From positions 62,001 to 126,000 of the forward strand of contig NZ_JAJTTH010000013.1 in assembly GCF_021341665.1 (NCBI RefSeq): a stretch of 64,000 nucleotides of DNA, given 5' to 3'. Origin of the DNA: Pseudomonas sp. Au-Pse12 (GTDB lineage Bacteria > Pseudomonadota > Gammaproteobacteria > Pseudomonadales > Pseudomonadaceae). Position numbers and translations under genes: made by a program. Below the pieces are notes generated by a model. The model ran no database searches and was not told where the DNA came from. It worked only from the letters and a program-made list of their open reading frames with translations. This document shows, piece after piece, positions 8,568 through 17,468 of this stretch (its first letter is position 1; every line of letters begins with the position of its first letter).

Positions 8568-9638
8568 CTAGCGCTTGGCTATGCAATGAGCGTTGACGAA
8601 GGTTGCAGTGTGCTGCAACGACTGACGTATATCCGGTTTGGCGATTCCATGCCTGCTGGCAAATTGCTCGACGGCCGCGGTATCAAAACGAGTGGTCTGG
8701 ATGAAGTCCAAGGCTTCGGGCTGGGTATTCATGAATCGCGCGACGGGAGGAATGCTCAGTAGCCACTTCAGCAATCGGAGCGGAATGTGATGCTGGGGAG
8801 ACTTCAAGCCCAAAGGTTGTGCCACCTGCACCAACATTTCTCGCAAGTTGGGCGTTTGCGCATCCAGCGCCAGCAGTTCCTGGCCCGCCATGGCCGGATC
8901 AAAAGCACTCGCCGTCATCAGCTCCACCAGGTAGTCCACGGTGACCAGTGGCAGCCAGTGCCTGGCGGTACCGGGCACGGCCGTCAGCTTTCCCTGCACC
9001 AGGTTGCGTATCAGCGCCACCAGCGGCTGGCCGTCGAGGATATGCCCCGTGCGGCTGTGGCCACACACTGTCGCGGGGTGGACAACGGTCAGCTCTCCGC
9101 CCTTGGCGGACATGGTCTCCAGGGTCACAAAATGCGCTTCCAGCTTGCTCGCTTCGTAACCACCGACATTTCGGTAGATAGCAGGCCAATTCGTCCGCTG
9201 CGGATGGCGAGGATCGATGCCGATGCGTTGCAGGTGTTCATGATTTTTCAGCATGTAGCCGCCGATCATCACCAACCGGCTGTTTTGCTCAGCTGCCAGC
9301 AGCGCCACGCGCTTGGCCCCTTCCACGTTCACCGCGCGAGACTGTTCCAAGGAAAGCCCCCAGGCGAAGTGGGCACCCAGGTGGAAGACGACTCTGGCGT
9401 GCCTCAGCACCTCTCGGTCGGCAGGGCTCAACCCGAGCTGGTCCCGTTCCAGATCGCCGGCCACGGCCAATACCCGGGAGGCGCAGCCGCCCAAATGGTC
9501 GACTTGCTCCCGCAGTGCTGCGAGTCGCTCTGGGCGACGCATCAGCACCCGAACGGTGTGACCTTTTGCACTCAGGTGCGCCAGCAAATGTTGACCGATG
9601 AAGCCGGTACCCCCGGTGACAAAGCACTCCACGCTCAT
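8568..9638 (-). CDS. Extended SDR, NAD-dependent epimerase/dehydratase family
   Basis: A 356-residue extended short-chain dehydrogenase. It has the Rossmann motif TGGTGFIG (residues 8-15), a downstream acidic site (AGDLE), and the catalytic pair Tyr161 and Lys165 in YEASK. The sequence resembles dihydroflavonol-4-reductase-like bacterial proteins, which reduce or epimerise varied carbonyl substrates in the cytoplasm. It is transcribed divergently from a MerR-family regulator 74 bases away, which probably controls it. The substrate is unknown. Confidence 0.82.
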   Translation of the reverse strand: MSVECFVTGGTGFIGQHLLAHLSAKGHTVRVLMRRPERLAALREQVDHLGGCASRVLAVAGDLERDQLGLSPADREVLRHARVVFHLGAHFAWGLSLEQSRAVNVEGAKRVALLAAEQNSRLVMIGGYMLKNHEHLQRIGIDPRHPQRTNWPAIYRNVGGYEASKLEAHFVTLETMSAKGGELTVVHPATVCGHSRTGHILDGQPLVALIRNLVQGKLTAVPGTARHWLPLVTVDYLVELMTASAFDPAMAGQELLALDAQTPNLREMLVQVAQPLGLKSPQHHIPLRLLKWLLSIPPVARFMNTQPEALDFIQTTRFDTAAVEQFASRHGIAKPDIRQSLQHTATFVNAHCIAKR

Positions 9639-9682
9639 TTCCCTGTTCCTTGTTGACGGTGAGAAATCAAGCGTAAACTATC

Positions 9683-9699
9683 GACCCAACTCTATGGTC
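9683..9699. promoter_or_regulatory. Candidate MerR-family operator between divergent genes
   Basis: GACCCAACTCTATGGTC lies midway between the divergent SDR and MerR genes and has inverted ends (GACC/GGTC). MerR proteins bind dyads inside the promoter spacer of the target gene, and the minus strand shows TTGACC at this position as a possible -35 element for the SDR gene. The inner bases are not symmetric, so the call is tentative. Confidence 0.3.
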
Positions 9700-9712
9700 A
9701 AGCGGTGTTTTC

Positions 9713-10102
9713 ATGAAAATTGGCGAAATCGAGGCCCGTAGCGGCGCCAGCCGCCATACGCTGCGTTACTACGAGCAAATCGGCCTGATCTCATCGCAGC
9801 GGCGGACGAACAACTATCGTGTTTACACAGAGCAAACGCTGCAGGACCTGGACTTTATCCAGCGGGCACAAAGCATGGGGTTTTCCCTGGGGGAAATAGG
9901 CGAGATTCTCGATGCGCAGCGCAACAAGCAGATCGACTGTGCCGAGGGCGCCAAGCTCATTGAAAAAAAGATGGCCGAAATCAAACAGAAAATCGCCAAC
10001 TTCCAGAGCATCTATCGGTATCTGGATGTAGAGCGTGCAAAGCTCGAAGCCAGTGCTGCCGAGCAACTTGCGCTGCAGCGGCTGAACGACGCTTCCAGCT
10101 GA
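9713..10102 (+). CDS. MerR-family transcriptional regulator
   Basis: A 129-residue protein with an N-terminal winged HTH (residues 1-70; ASRHTLRYYEQIGLI is the hallmark recognition region) and a long C-terminal coiled-coil helix for dimerisation. There is no C-terminal metal-binding cysteine cluster, so an organic effector or redox signal is more likely than a metal. It is divergent from the SDR gene, and control of that gene and of itself is the natural inference. Confidence 0.85.
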   Translation: MKIGEIEARSGASRHTLRYYEQIGLISSQRRTNNYRVYTEQTLQDLDFIQRAQSMGFSLGEIGEILDAQRNKQIDCAEGAKLIEKKMAEIKQKIANFQSIYRYLDVERAKLEASAAEQLALQRLNDASS

Positions 10103-10270
10103 ACGCTCAGTAACTCAAGAAGGGAAACTGGCGAATCCGCAGTCCGCTGTTTTCAGACTCAGGTTCGGCAGGGCTTGTTGGCACCGGCGCCCATTCAATC
10201 AATCAGGTGAGTCAATCGCCCAGCCCGCTGCTTGAAATCGGCCGCTATCACCATAGGAAGGCACTTTCAC

Positions 10271-10897
10271 ATGTCATACCGACTGGCCATTTTCGACTTT
10301 GACGGCACGCTCGCTGATTCCTTTCCGTTCTTTGTTTCGGTGTTTAACCAGGTTGCCGACAGGCACGCATTCAGTCGGATTCACCCACAAGAGTTGGACT
10401 GTCTGCGCAAGCAAGGGGCTCGCGAGATCATGGCCCATCTCGGAATGCCCCGCTGGAAGTTGCCTATGGTGGCGCGAACGTTCATGAGCCTGATGAAGCA
10501 ACATCAACGCTCGATCCCACTGTTTAACAACATTGCCGAGACCCTGAGTCATCTTGATGAGAAGGGACTGATTCTGGCGGTGGTGTCTTCCAACTCGCGA
10601 GAGAACATCACGCACATTCTAGGCGCCAGTTGTCGACATATCCGGGCCTTCGAGTGCGGCGTTTCGATTTTCGGCAAGGCGCCTCGCTTGCGCCGGGTCA
10701 TGCGCAAATTCGATGTGGAGCGAGAGCAGGTCATCTACATCGGCGACCAGCCTACGGACGGTGAAGCCGCAGCGACTGCCGGTATCGCCTTTGGCGCGGT
10801 CGCCTGGGGATATGGCGCATACGATGCATTTCACAGCCTTCAGACCCATGAGTGGTTCGCCGATGTGAGCGAGTTGCGGCGGCTATGCGCCGGATAG
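10271..10897 (+). CDS. HAD-superfamily hydrolase, phosphoglycolate phosphatase-like
   Basis: A 208-residue HAD phosphatase. Motif I is FDFDGTLADS (nucleophile Asp9, acid Asp11), motif II is VSSNS, motif III is the lysine in FGKAP, and motif IV is IGDQPTDGEAA. The cap is a short helical insertion between motifs I and II, as in the PGP branch. The ATG is preceded by AGGAAGG at suitable spacing; a longer in-frame start 39 bases upstream lacks a ribosome site. It probably removes phosphate from a small metabolite. The divergent SDR/MerR pair is upstream, but no functional link is evident. Confidence 0.82.
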   Translation: MSYRLAIFDFDGTLADSFPFFVSVFNQVADRHAFSRIHPQELDCLRKQGAREIMAHLGMPRWKLPMVARTFMSLMKQHQRSIPLFNNIAETLSHLDEKGLILAVVSSNSRENITHILGASCRHIRAFECGVSIFGKAPRLRRVMRKFDVEREQVIYIGDQPTDGEAAATAGIAFGAVAWGYGAYDAFHSLQTHEWFADVSELRRLCAG

Positions 10898-11024
10898 GCA
10901 GGAAGACGGCTGAACGCACTCATCTACAACGGCACCCGACATCCGCGCTTGACTCTGTCCCTTGGGACAACCCGCATCCTGCCTTATCTGTTCCAGCTTC
11001 CGCCGTCAGCGGACAAGGCAATTC

Positions 11025-11121
11025 ATGAGTAGCTTATCGATGGTCACCGGTGCCAATGGGCATCTGGACAATACCCTGGTGCGGGCGCTTCTGGCTCGCG
11101 GGCAACGGGTGCGTGCTAGGG
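11025..11121 (+). pseudogene. N-terminal remnant of an NAD-dependent epimerase/dehydratase gene
   Basis: After an AAGG ribosome site, an ATG opens a frame reading VTGANGHLDNTLVRALLARG and then GQRVRA. This is the first beta-alpha-beta unit of an extended SDR. Similarity ends at about residue 32, where a G-run and unrelated sequence follow into the terminator-proximal end of the ABC ATPase gene. The glycine normally seen after HL is Asp. I read it as a truncated gene, probably deleted when the neighbouring operon arrived or rearranged. Confidence 0.6.
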
Positions 11122-11160
11122 GGGGCGTGACCCGGATCGAAGCCCCCGCGCTGATCTTCT

Positions 11161-11925
11161 CTAGGCATGCAAATGCTTTTTCAGGAACGACCGGGTTCGT
11201 TCGTGGGTCGGGTTTTGCAGGATCTGCTGTGGCGCGCCTTCCTCGACCACCACGCCGCCGTCCATGAAGATGATCCGGTCCGCCACTTCACCGGCAAAGC
11301 GCATTTCGTGGGTGACGATCAACATGGTCATGTGCTCGGCGGCGAGTTGCTTCATGACCTGGTTGACCTCTTCCACCAGCTCCGGGTCCAGCGCCGAGGT
11401 CGCCTCATCGAACAGCATGACCTTGGGGCGCATCGCCAGGGCCCTGGCAATGGCCACGCGCTGCTTCTGCCCGCCCGACAGGCGGGAAGGGTACTCGTCG
11501 AACTTGTTGGCCAGGCCCACCTTGGACAAGTACTCCATGGCCAGCTCACGGGCCGCGGCTTTGTTCAGCCCTTTGAGCTTGATCGGCCCGAGGGCGATGT
11601 TTTCATGCACGGTCAGGTGCGGGAACAGATTGAAGTGCTGGAACACCATGCCCATCTGCTGGCGCACGCTGTTGATGTGCTGTTCGAATGCGCGACCTTT
11701 CAAGGGCCGGTTGACGTGTTCGCCTTCCAGCCAGACCTCACCCTCGTTCAGCACTTCCAGGTGGTTGATCGAGCGCAGCAGGGTGCTTTTACCCGAACCG
11801 CTGGGGCCGATGATGGCGATGATCTGTCCGCGCGAGACAGACAGATCGATGCCTTTGAGCACTTCTAGGGCGCCATACGCCTTGCGCGCGCCCTTGACTT
11901 CAACCATGAGCTTTTCTGTGGTCAT
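11161..11925 (-). CDS. Polar amino acid ABC transporter, ATP-binding protein
   Basis: A 254-residue ABC ATPase of the PAAT (HisP/GlnQ) type. It shows Walker A GPSGSGKST, a Q-loop in MGMVFQHFNLF, signature LSGGQKQR, Walker B VMLFDEATSAL and a switch histidine in VTHEM. It powers import through the two permeases encoded upstream, overlapping the nearer one by four bases (ATGA), which indicates translational coupling. It is the last gene of the operon starting at 17329. Confidence 0.9.
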   Translation of the reverse strand: MTTEKLMVEVKGARKAYGALEVLKGIDLSVSRGQIIAIIGPSGSGKSTLLRSINHLEVLNEGEVWLEGEHVNRPLKGRAFEQHINSVRQQMGMVFQHFNLFPHLTVHENIALGPIKLKGLNKAAARELAMEYLSKVGLANKFDEYPSRLSGGQKQRVAIARALAMRPKVMLFDEATSALDPELVEEVNQVMKQLAAEHMTMLIVTHEMRFAGEVADRIIFMDGGVVVEEGAPQQILQNPTHERTRSFLKKHLHA

Positions 11926-12581
11926 CGTGACATCTCTACCTTATTTTCAAGAAGGTGCAGGCCGGCTTCCAGAACAAGATTGACCGCGTAATAAATCACC
12001 GCGACGGCCAGATAGAATTCGAACGGGCTGTAGGTTTCGCTCACGGCGCGCTGGGCGCTGTAGACCAGCTCGGCAATGCCGATGATCGACACCAGGGAGG
12101 TGTCCTTGAGCAAAACGATCAGGTTGTTGCCCAGCGGTGCCAGGGTATTGCGCAGTGCCTGCGGCACAATCACGTAGCGTTGCGCCTGGCTGCGGCTCAG
12201 GCCAATGGAGCGCGCGCCTTCAATCTGGCCCGGGTCGACCGACAGGACACCGGCCCGAATGACGTCGGCGTTGTAGACCGCAAAATGCAGGCTCAGGCCG
12301 ATGATGCCGGCCAACAGGGCCGGGATATCGATCCCCACTTGCACCAGGCCGTAATAGATCACGTACAGCTGCAGCAGCAGTGGCGTGCCCATCAGCAGCC
12401 AGGTCAGGAAACGTATGGGCAGGGAGACCAGTTTCGGGGTGTAGAGCACGATCAGGGCAAAGGCGATGCCGGCCATCAGGCTCAACACACTGGAGCTGAG
12501 GAACAGGACGAGGGTCCACCAGAGCCCGGTCGCCAGTAGTTCGGAATAGGGTGTCACGATACTCAGGTCGAGGCTTGGCAT
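11922..12581 (-). CDS. Polar amino acid ABC transporter permease
   Basis: A 219-residue inner-membrane permease of the His/Glu/Gln/Arg/opine family, with about five membrane segments and the cytoplasmic EAA-type loop (GARSIGLSRSQAQRYVIVPQ) that contacts the ATPase. It pairs with the second permease encoded immediately upstream in the transcript, nine bases away, to form a heterodimeric pore. Confidence 0.88.
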   Translation of the reverse strand: MPSLDLSIVTPYSELLATGLWWTLVLFLSSSVLSLMAGIAFALIVLYTPKLVSLPIRFLTWLLMGTPLLLQLYVIYYGLVQVGIDIPALLAGIIGLSLHFAVYNADVIRAGVLSVDPGQIEGARSIGLSRSQAQRYVIVPQALRNTLAPLGNNLIVLLKDTSLVSIIGIAELVYSAQRAVSETYSPFEFYLAVAVIYYAVNLVLEAGLHLLENKVEMSR

Positions 12582-12590
12582 GGGGGCGTC

Positions 12591-13238
12591 TCACTTGGCC
12601 GCGAAGCGTTTATCGAGGTGGTCCACCATCAGCCTGACCGTGTAGACCATGGCGATGTACAAGATGGCCGACACCGTGAAGATCTCGAATGGCTTGTACG
12701 TGGAGCTGATGAAACGCTGCGCGGTATAGGAAAGCTCGACCACGGAGATGGTCGATACCAGCGCCGAGCCCTTGATCAGCGCGACCGCATTGACCCCCAG
12801 TGGCCTGATCATCAATTTGGCGGTTTGCGGGAGGGTGATCAGCCACAGGGTCTGGCCCTTGCCGAAACCGATTGAACGCGCCGCTTCGACCTGGCCGGGG
12901 TCCACGTTGCTGATTGCGCCACGAATGGATTCGGCCATGTAGGCGGCGATGTTCAGGCCCAGGCCGATGACCCCGGCGGCAAAGGGTTCCAGCTCAAGGC
13001 CGACCTGTGGGCCGCCAAAGTAGAGAAGGAACAGCTGGACCAGGCAGGGGGTGCCACGAAAAACGCTGATGTAGACCCTGGCCAGGCAGCGAAGCATGAA
13101 GAAGCCGGACAGCCGGGCCGCGACCAGCACCACCGCCACCAGCAAGCCCAGCAGCAGTGCCAGCAGTGAAACGTGCACCGTGACCCAGGCCGCCTCCAGA
13201 AAAAACGGCAGGGTGCGCTGTATAAGTGTCAGATCCAT
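12591..13238 (-). CDS. Polar amino acid ABC transporter permease
   Basis: A 215-residue membrane protein with the same fold as its neighbour and its own EAA loop (EAARSIGFGKGQTLWLITLP). It sits between the binding-protein gene and the second permease gene, on the same strand with short gaps. Together the two permeases form the channel of the importer. Confidence 0.88.
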   Translation of the reverse strand: MDLTLIQRTLPFFLEAAWVTVHVSLLALLLGLLVAVVLVAARLSGFFMLRCLARVYISVFRGTPCLVQLFLLYFGGPQVGLELEPFAAGVIGLGLNIAAYMAESIRGAISNVDPGQVEAARSIGFGKGQTLWLITLPQTAKLMIRPLGVNAVALIKGSALVSTISVVELSYTAQRFISSTYKPFEIFTVSAILYIAMVYTVRLMVDHLDKRFAAK

Positions 13239-13301
13239 GGGAAGGCTCGGAAAAGTCGGATTGACTGGCCCGACCCCAGGTCGAGCCAGGCTGAAGATGA
13301 G

Positions 13302-14090
13302 TCAGCGAATGTCCTTGCCAATCCACTTCATCGAGATCTTTTCGTAGCTGCCATCGGCCAGCATGTCGTTCAGCGCCTGCTGCATCGCGGCCTTGAGTTC
13401 AGGGTTGTTCTTGCGCAGCGCAATGCCCATGCCTTCGATGCCGCCGTCCTGTTCGGGTGGGGTGATGATGCGAACTTTCTGCCCGGTTTCCTTGACGGCC
13501 ACCAGCACCGGAACGCTGTCCATCACCAGCGCGTCGAGGCGCCCGGCGTCCAGGTCGACCAGCATCTCGGGAAGCCCTTTATAGGTTTTCACCTTCAGGT
13601 TGCCGCGCGCCCTGGCCCATTTGTCGTGGGCGTCGCCCAGGGTGACGCCCACCTTCACATCCTTCAGGTCATCCAGGCTGTTGATCGGGGAGTCTTCTTT
13701 CACCACGATGGTGCGGCCGGCGTGGTAGTAGGGGCCGACGAAGTCCACGGCCTTCTGGCGCTCCGGGGTAATGGTCATGGAGGCGATGATGGCGTCATAT
13801 TTTTTCGCCAGGAGCCCGGCGATTATTCCGTCGAAGGGCGTGGTAACGATGCTGACTTTCACCCCGAGCCGTTGGGCCAGGGCTTCGCTGATGGAGGCGT
13901 CGAAGCCGACGATCTGGTTCTGCTCGTTGGCAAAGCTGAAGGGCGAGTACTGCCCGCTCATGGCGATGCGAATTTCTTTGGATGCCTGGATCGATTGCAA
14001 GTCATCAGCCTGAGCGGCTAAAGGGCACAGGAGCGCCGCGGCCGCGACGGTGGATGCAGCAAACAGACACTTGAGCGTTCTGGTTAGCAT
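13302..14090 (-). CDS. Periplasmic amino acid-binding protein of ABC importer
   Basis: A 262-residue SBP family 3 protein. The N-terminus is a typical signal peptide (hydrophobic core LFAASTVAAAALL, cleavage likely after AAQA). The mature protein begins with the IRIAMSGQYSPFSFANE region typical of amino acid and opine binding proteins, and FDGIIAGLLAKKYDAI follows. It captures the substrate in the periplasm for the permeases. The first gene of the operon encodes a kinase-phospholyase fusion, so an unusual hydroxylated or phosphorylatable amino compound is a plausible ligand; this is inference. Confidence 0.88.
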   Translation of the reverse strand: MLTRTLKCLFAASTVAAAALLCPLAAQADDLQSIQASKEIRIAMSGQYSPFSFANEQNQIVGFDASISEALAQRLGVKVSIVTTPFDGIIAGLLAKKYDAIIASMTITPERQKAVDFVGPYYHAGRTIVVKEDSPINSLDDLKDVKVGVTLGDAHDKWARARGNLKVKTYKGLPEMLVDLDAGRLDALVMDSVPVLVAVKETGQKVRIITPPEQDGGIEGMGIALRKNNPELKAAMQQALNDMLADGSYEKISMKWIGKDIR

Positions 14091-14193
14091 TGGATGGCAC
14101 CTTTGAAGAATTATTAATTATTGTTTTTTGGGCTCTTCACCCAGGCCTCGGGAAAAGCTTTGCATAGGCCGTTCTGGAAAGCACCCGGCAAGG

Positions 14194-14242
14194 TGTCCGC
14201 CAGCCGGACACATTGCCGGAGTTGGCCGACACTATGTCGGCC
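14194..14242. other. Two intercistronic stem-loops inside the operon
   Basis: In the 191-base gap between the fusion gene and the binding-protein gene, TGTCCG pairs with CGGACA (14194-14210) and GGCCGACA pairs with TGTCGGCC (14224-14242, three-base loop). There is no T-run. Such hairpins after the first cistron often protect mRNA ends or set different expression levels for enzyme and transporter. Confidence 0.5.
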
Positions 14243-14281
14243 ATGCACGCAGGCTGTCACTCACGCGCAGGTCCTGGCGCT

Positions 14282-17200
14282 CTACTGCAGGGCCGCCTTG
14301 AAGCTTTCGTCCAGCACTTCCAGCAGGAAGTCGGCGTTCTTGTGGTTGAAAATCATCGACGGGCGCATTTTCAGAACGTTGTCATGGGGGCCTTCGGTGC
14401 CGATCAGAACACCGCGTTCCCGGGCGCCGTCGGCGACCTTTCTGGCCAGTTGCGTGGCCGGAACTTTGCTCTGGCGATCGGTGACCAGTTCGATCCCGAG
14501 GAACAGCCCCAGCCCGCGCACATCGCCAATGACCGCGTAGCGTTGCTGCAGTGTGCGAAAGCCATCGAGCAGGTAGTTGCCCACCGTCAGCGCGTTGAGT
14601 TTCAGCTGGTCGCGTTCAATCACCTCAAGAACGCTGAGCCCCACGGCGCATGCCACCGGGCTGCCGGCGAAGGTGTTGAAGTACTCCATGCCGTTGTTGA
14701 AGCTGTCGGCTATTTCGCGGGTGGTCACCACCGCCGACATCGGGTGCCCGTTGCCAATGGGCTTGCCCATGGACACGGCATCGGGCACCACCCCCTGGGT
14801 TTCAAAGGCCCACCAGTGGCTGCCCACTCGGCCAAAGCCGACCTGGACCTCATCGGCCAGGCACAGCCCGCCCTCGGCGCGAACCATGGCATAGACCTCC
14901 TGCAGGTAGTTTTCCGGGAAAAACAGCTGCCCGGCGACACTGGGAATGGACTCCGCCAAAAAGAACGCCGGGGCCCGGCCCTGCTGGCGCATGCTGTCGA
15001 TCTGCTCGGCGACACTCTGCGCGAAACGCTTGCCCAACTCTTCGAATGGCCAGTCATCCGCTGCGCGGTAAACGTCCGGCACGGCCGCCTCGAATACATG
15101 CTCTGCACGGCCCTTGCCGGCCTTGCGCTTGTACTTGTAGGGGCTCAGGTCAATCAGCTCCTGGGTGGTGCCGTGGTAGGCCCAATCCAGCACGATGGCG
15201 TCGTTGCGCCCGGTGTGATTGCGCGCCATGCGCAGCATCAGGCTGTTGGCTTCACTGCCGGAACAGCCGAAGGAGGCGACGGCCAGGCCCTTGGGCAGGG
15301 TCGCCGTGAGTCGCTCGGCGTACTCGACAATGTTGTCGTGCAGGTAGCGGGTGTTGGTGTTCAGGCGCGATGCCTGGCGCGCAAGGGCCTGCACCACATC
15401 CGGATGCGAGTGGCCGAGATGGCAGACGTTGTTGAAGCAGTCCAGATAGGCGCGGCCGAAGTTGTCGATCAACCAGACCCCATCGCCGCGCACGAACTTG
15501 ATCGGGTCCGAGTAGGAAATCGACAAGTTGGGCAGCAGCAGTTCCTTACGCTGCGCCACGATCTGTGCCTTGGTCCGTCCCTGCTGGTGGTAGGTTTCCG
15601 GAGGGATGCCGGCCAGCGTCGAGGCATCGGGGAACAGGTCGGCCCACACCTCAAGATAAGCGCACTCACCGACGCCGATGAACTCGCTGGCTTGCAACTG
15701 GGTGTCGGTGGACATCTGGAAATGCACATGGGGCAACCAGCCGCCATTTTCCGTGTCCGCGCCCATGTAGCCCACCAGCGCGCCAGCGGCAAGGTGGTCG
15801 CCGGGCTTGAGGCGTGTCAGCGCTTCGTGGGCCATGTGCCCCCACAGGGTCAGGAAGGGCGGGCAACCGGCCGGCGAGTGTTTGAGCATGATCAGCCCGC
15901 CGTAGCCCAGCGGTTCCCGCTCGACCTCGACGCTCTGCACCACACCGGCAACCGGCGTATACAGGGGCGTTCCGGCCGGCATGATCAAGTCGACACCCAG
16001 GTGGATGATCCGGCGCTGCCCTTCAATGAAGCGCGATTCAAAGGCGCTGTCGGTGTAGATGGTCCTGGCTTCGCCCCAGGGCCCGATGCCCAGCGGCACT
16101 TGATGCGCTGCGGAGAAATCGTTCCACCACTGGGTCGCCTCTGCCGGGCGCTGCTTGGCGGAAGCGACCGTCATTTCGTGGGCGGCATCGGCGAACGGAA
16201 CAATGGCCTTGTTCAGGGTCGCCGCCGATGGATGCACGATCTCTGCGAAGGACTGGCGGTGTTCATCCACCCAGCGGCGAATGGCCCCGGCACCCTCTAT
16301 CGCGTCGTAGCCACAGGCCTTGCGCAGGATCGCCGTGGCCAGGCGCGGGTTCATGCGATCCATCTTTTCCAGCAGGCGCCAGGCCGGGGCCTCGCTGATG
16401 GCCAGGTAAGGATTGTCCTGGGTCTGTTCGTGGCGCGAGGCCGACAAGGTGACGCTGATCACCAGGCGCATGGCGATCAGATTGAACAAAACGTCCAGCT
16501 CTTGCGGCTGCAACGGGTAGCGCTCGTGGAAGCCGCCGGTGAGGGCGGCCGCCGCGCCGATGGGGTCTTGCGTGTCGAGAATGGCGTAGGCGCAGGTGAT
16601 GGCGACTTCGGCAATCAGCACCGTGTGCACGGCATCGCCAAAATCGATGATGCCCGAGACCTGCTGCCGGTTCTGCGGGTCGACGAGGATGTTCCAGTCA
16701 TTGCCGTCGTTGTGAATGACCTGGGCACGCAGCCGCGCAAGCGTCGGTGCCACCTGCTGTTCGAAAGCGTCAATGAAGCGTTGCGCAATCGCTCGTCTGT
16801 CGGGGTCCTTGATGAAGTGCAGGCGGGCTCGCGAACGCGCGGCGTGCCGCAGGTCCCAGTCCAGGTCGCGCACCGCGCCGGGATGCATGAAGCCCTGCAG
16901 TGCACGGTCCATGTCGGCGAACGACTGGCCCAGGTGGCGCATCAGTTCGAAGGTGCGCGGGACCTCGGCCAGCGGTGTGCCCGGCAGCCAGCTCACCAGG
17001 CGCACCGCGTGGGTTTCGCCGGAAGGCGCTACCGCCGAGGCAAGGCAATCACCGGCAAGGCTCTTTTTCAGCTGCGGCACGGCCAGCTCGGGGCAGGTAG
17101 TGGCCAGGTGGCTGAGGATGGCGGCCTGCAGCTCGCTTTCAATGCGCGGTTCGCTGGCGTTGACGACTTTCAGGATCCATCCCGCATCGCTGGCGGTCTT

Positions 17201-17329
17201 CAACCGGTAGTTGCAGTCTCGCTCGCCGTCCAAGGGCGAGGCGCTCGCGCTGACATTGAAAAGCTGCTCGGCCAGGTGTTCGGCATCACGGGGTGAAAAC
17301 TGCGGGGCGGGGTGGGAAAGGTCAGTCAT
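14282..17329 (-). CDS. Three-domain fusion: APH-type kinase, LytM/M23 domain, class III PLP-dependent enzyme
   Basis: A 1015-residue protein. Residues of about 30-340 form an aminoglycoside-phosphotransferase-like kinase with the catalytic loop VIHNDGNDWN and the metal site IIDFGD. Residues of about 410-560 form an M23/LytM fold keeping zinc ligands HLGVD (His443, Asp447) and HVH (His534, His536). Residues of about 590-1015 are a class III aminotransferase fold with the PLP lysine in SMGKP (Lys856). No signal peptide is visible, so it acts in the cytoplasm. In mammals the separate homologues phosphorylate 5-hydroxylysine and then eliminate phosphate and ammonia (AGPHD1 with AGXT2L2), or act on phosphoethanolamine (AGXT2L1). 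The fusion probably does both steps on one substrate; the M23 role is unknown. It is the first gene of an operon with an amino acid importer. Confidence 0.85.
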   Translation of the reverse strand: MTDLSHPAPQFSPRDAEHLAEQLFNVSASASPLDGERDCNYRLKTASDAGWILKVVNASEPRIESELQAAILSHLATTCPELAVPQLKKSLAGDCLASAVAPSGETHAVRLVSWLPGTPLAEVPRTFELMRHLGQSFADMDRALQGFMHPGAVRDLDWDLRHAARSRARLHFIKDPDRRAIAQRFIDAFEQQVAPTLARLRAQVIHNDGNDWNILVDPQNRQQVSGIIDFGDAVHTVLIAEVAITCAYAILDTQDPIGAAAALTGGFHERYPLQPQELDVLFNLIAMRLVISVTLSASRHEQTQDNPYLAISEAPAWRLLEKMDRMNPRLATAILRKACGYDAIEGAGAIRRWVDEHRQSFAEIVHPSAATLNKAIVPFADAAHEMTVASAKQRPAEATQWWNDFSAAHQVPLGIGPWGEARTIYTDSAFESRFIEGQRRIIHLGVDLIMPAGTPLYTPVAGVVQSVEVEREPLGYGGLIMLKHSPAGCPPFLTLWGHMAHEALTRLKPGDHLAAGALVGYMGADTENGGWLPHVHFQMSTDTQLQASEFIGVGECAYLEVWADLFPDASTLAGIPPETYHQQGRTKAQIVAQRKELLLPNLSISYSDPIKFVRGDGVWLIDNFGRAYLDCFNNVCHLGHSHPDVVQALARQASRLNTNTRYLHDNIVEYAERLTATLPKGLAVASFGCSGSEANSLMLRMARNHTGRNDAIVLDWAYHGTTQELIDLSPYKYKRKAGKGRAEHVFEAAVPDVYRAADDWPFEELGKRFAQSVAEQIDSMRQQGRAPAFFLAESIPSVAGQLFFPENYLQEVYAMVRAEGGLCLADEVQVGFGRVGSHWWAFETQGVVPDAVSMGKPIGNGHPMSAVVTTREIADSFNNGMEYFNTFAGSPVACAVGLSVLEVIERDQLKLNALTVGNYLLDGFRTLQQRYAVIGDVRGLGLFLGIELVTDRQSKVPATQLARKVADGARERGVLIGTEGPHDNVLKMRPSMIFNHKNADFLLEVLDESFKAALQ

Positions 17330-17468
17330 GGTAATGGTTTTCCAAGTTATTTTTTTCAGTTAGCTTGGCATGCGAAATCTTCGAGGGCAGTAGGTATGCG
17401 GTCGGCTTTGGCCTGCATATTGTCGGAATCGACCGGCACAAACTCGGCAGTCAATTTGAGGAGTTTCA

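Noticed and set aside
14213..17296. Very long open frame of 1027 codons on the plus strand
   Set aside because: It is the mirror of the fusion-enzyme gene in high-GC DNA; the protein is low-complexity (rich in Gly, Ala, Arg, Gln, His) with no domain, while the minus strand encodes clear catalytic motifs.
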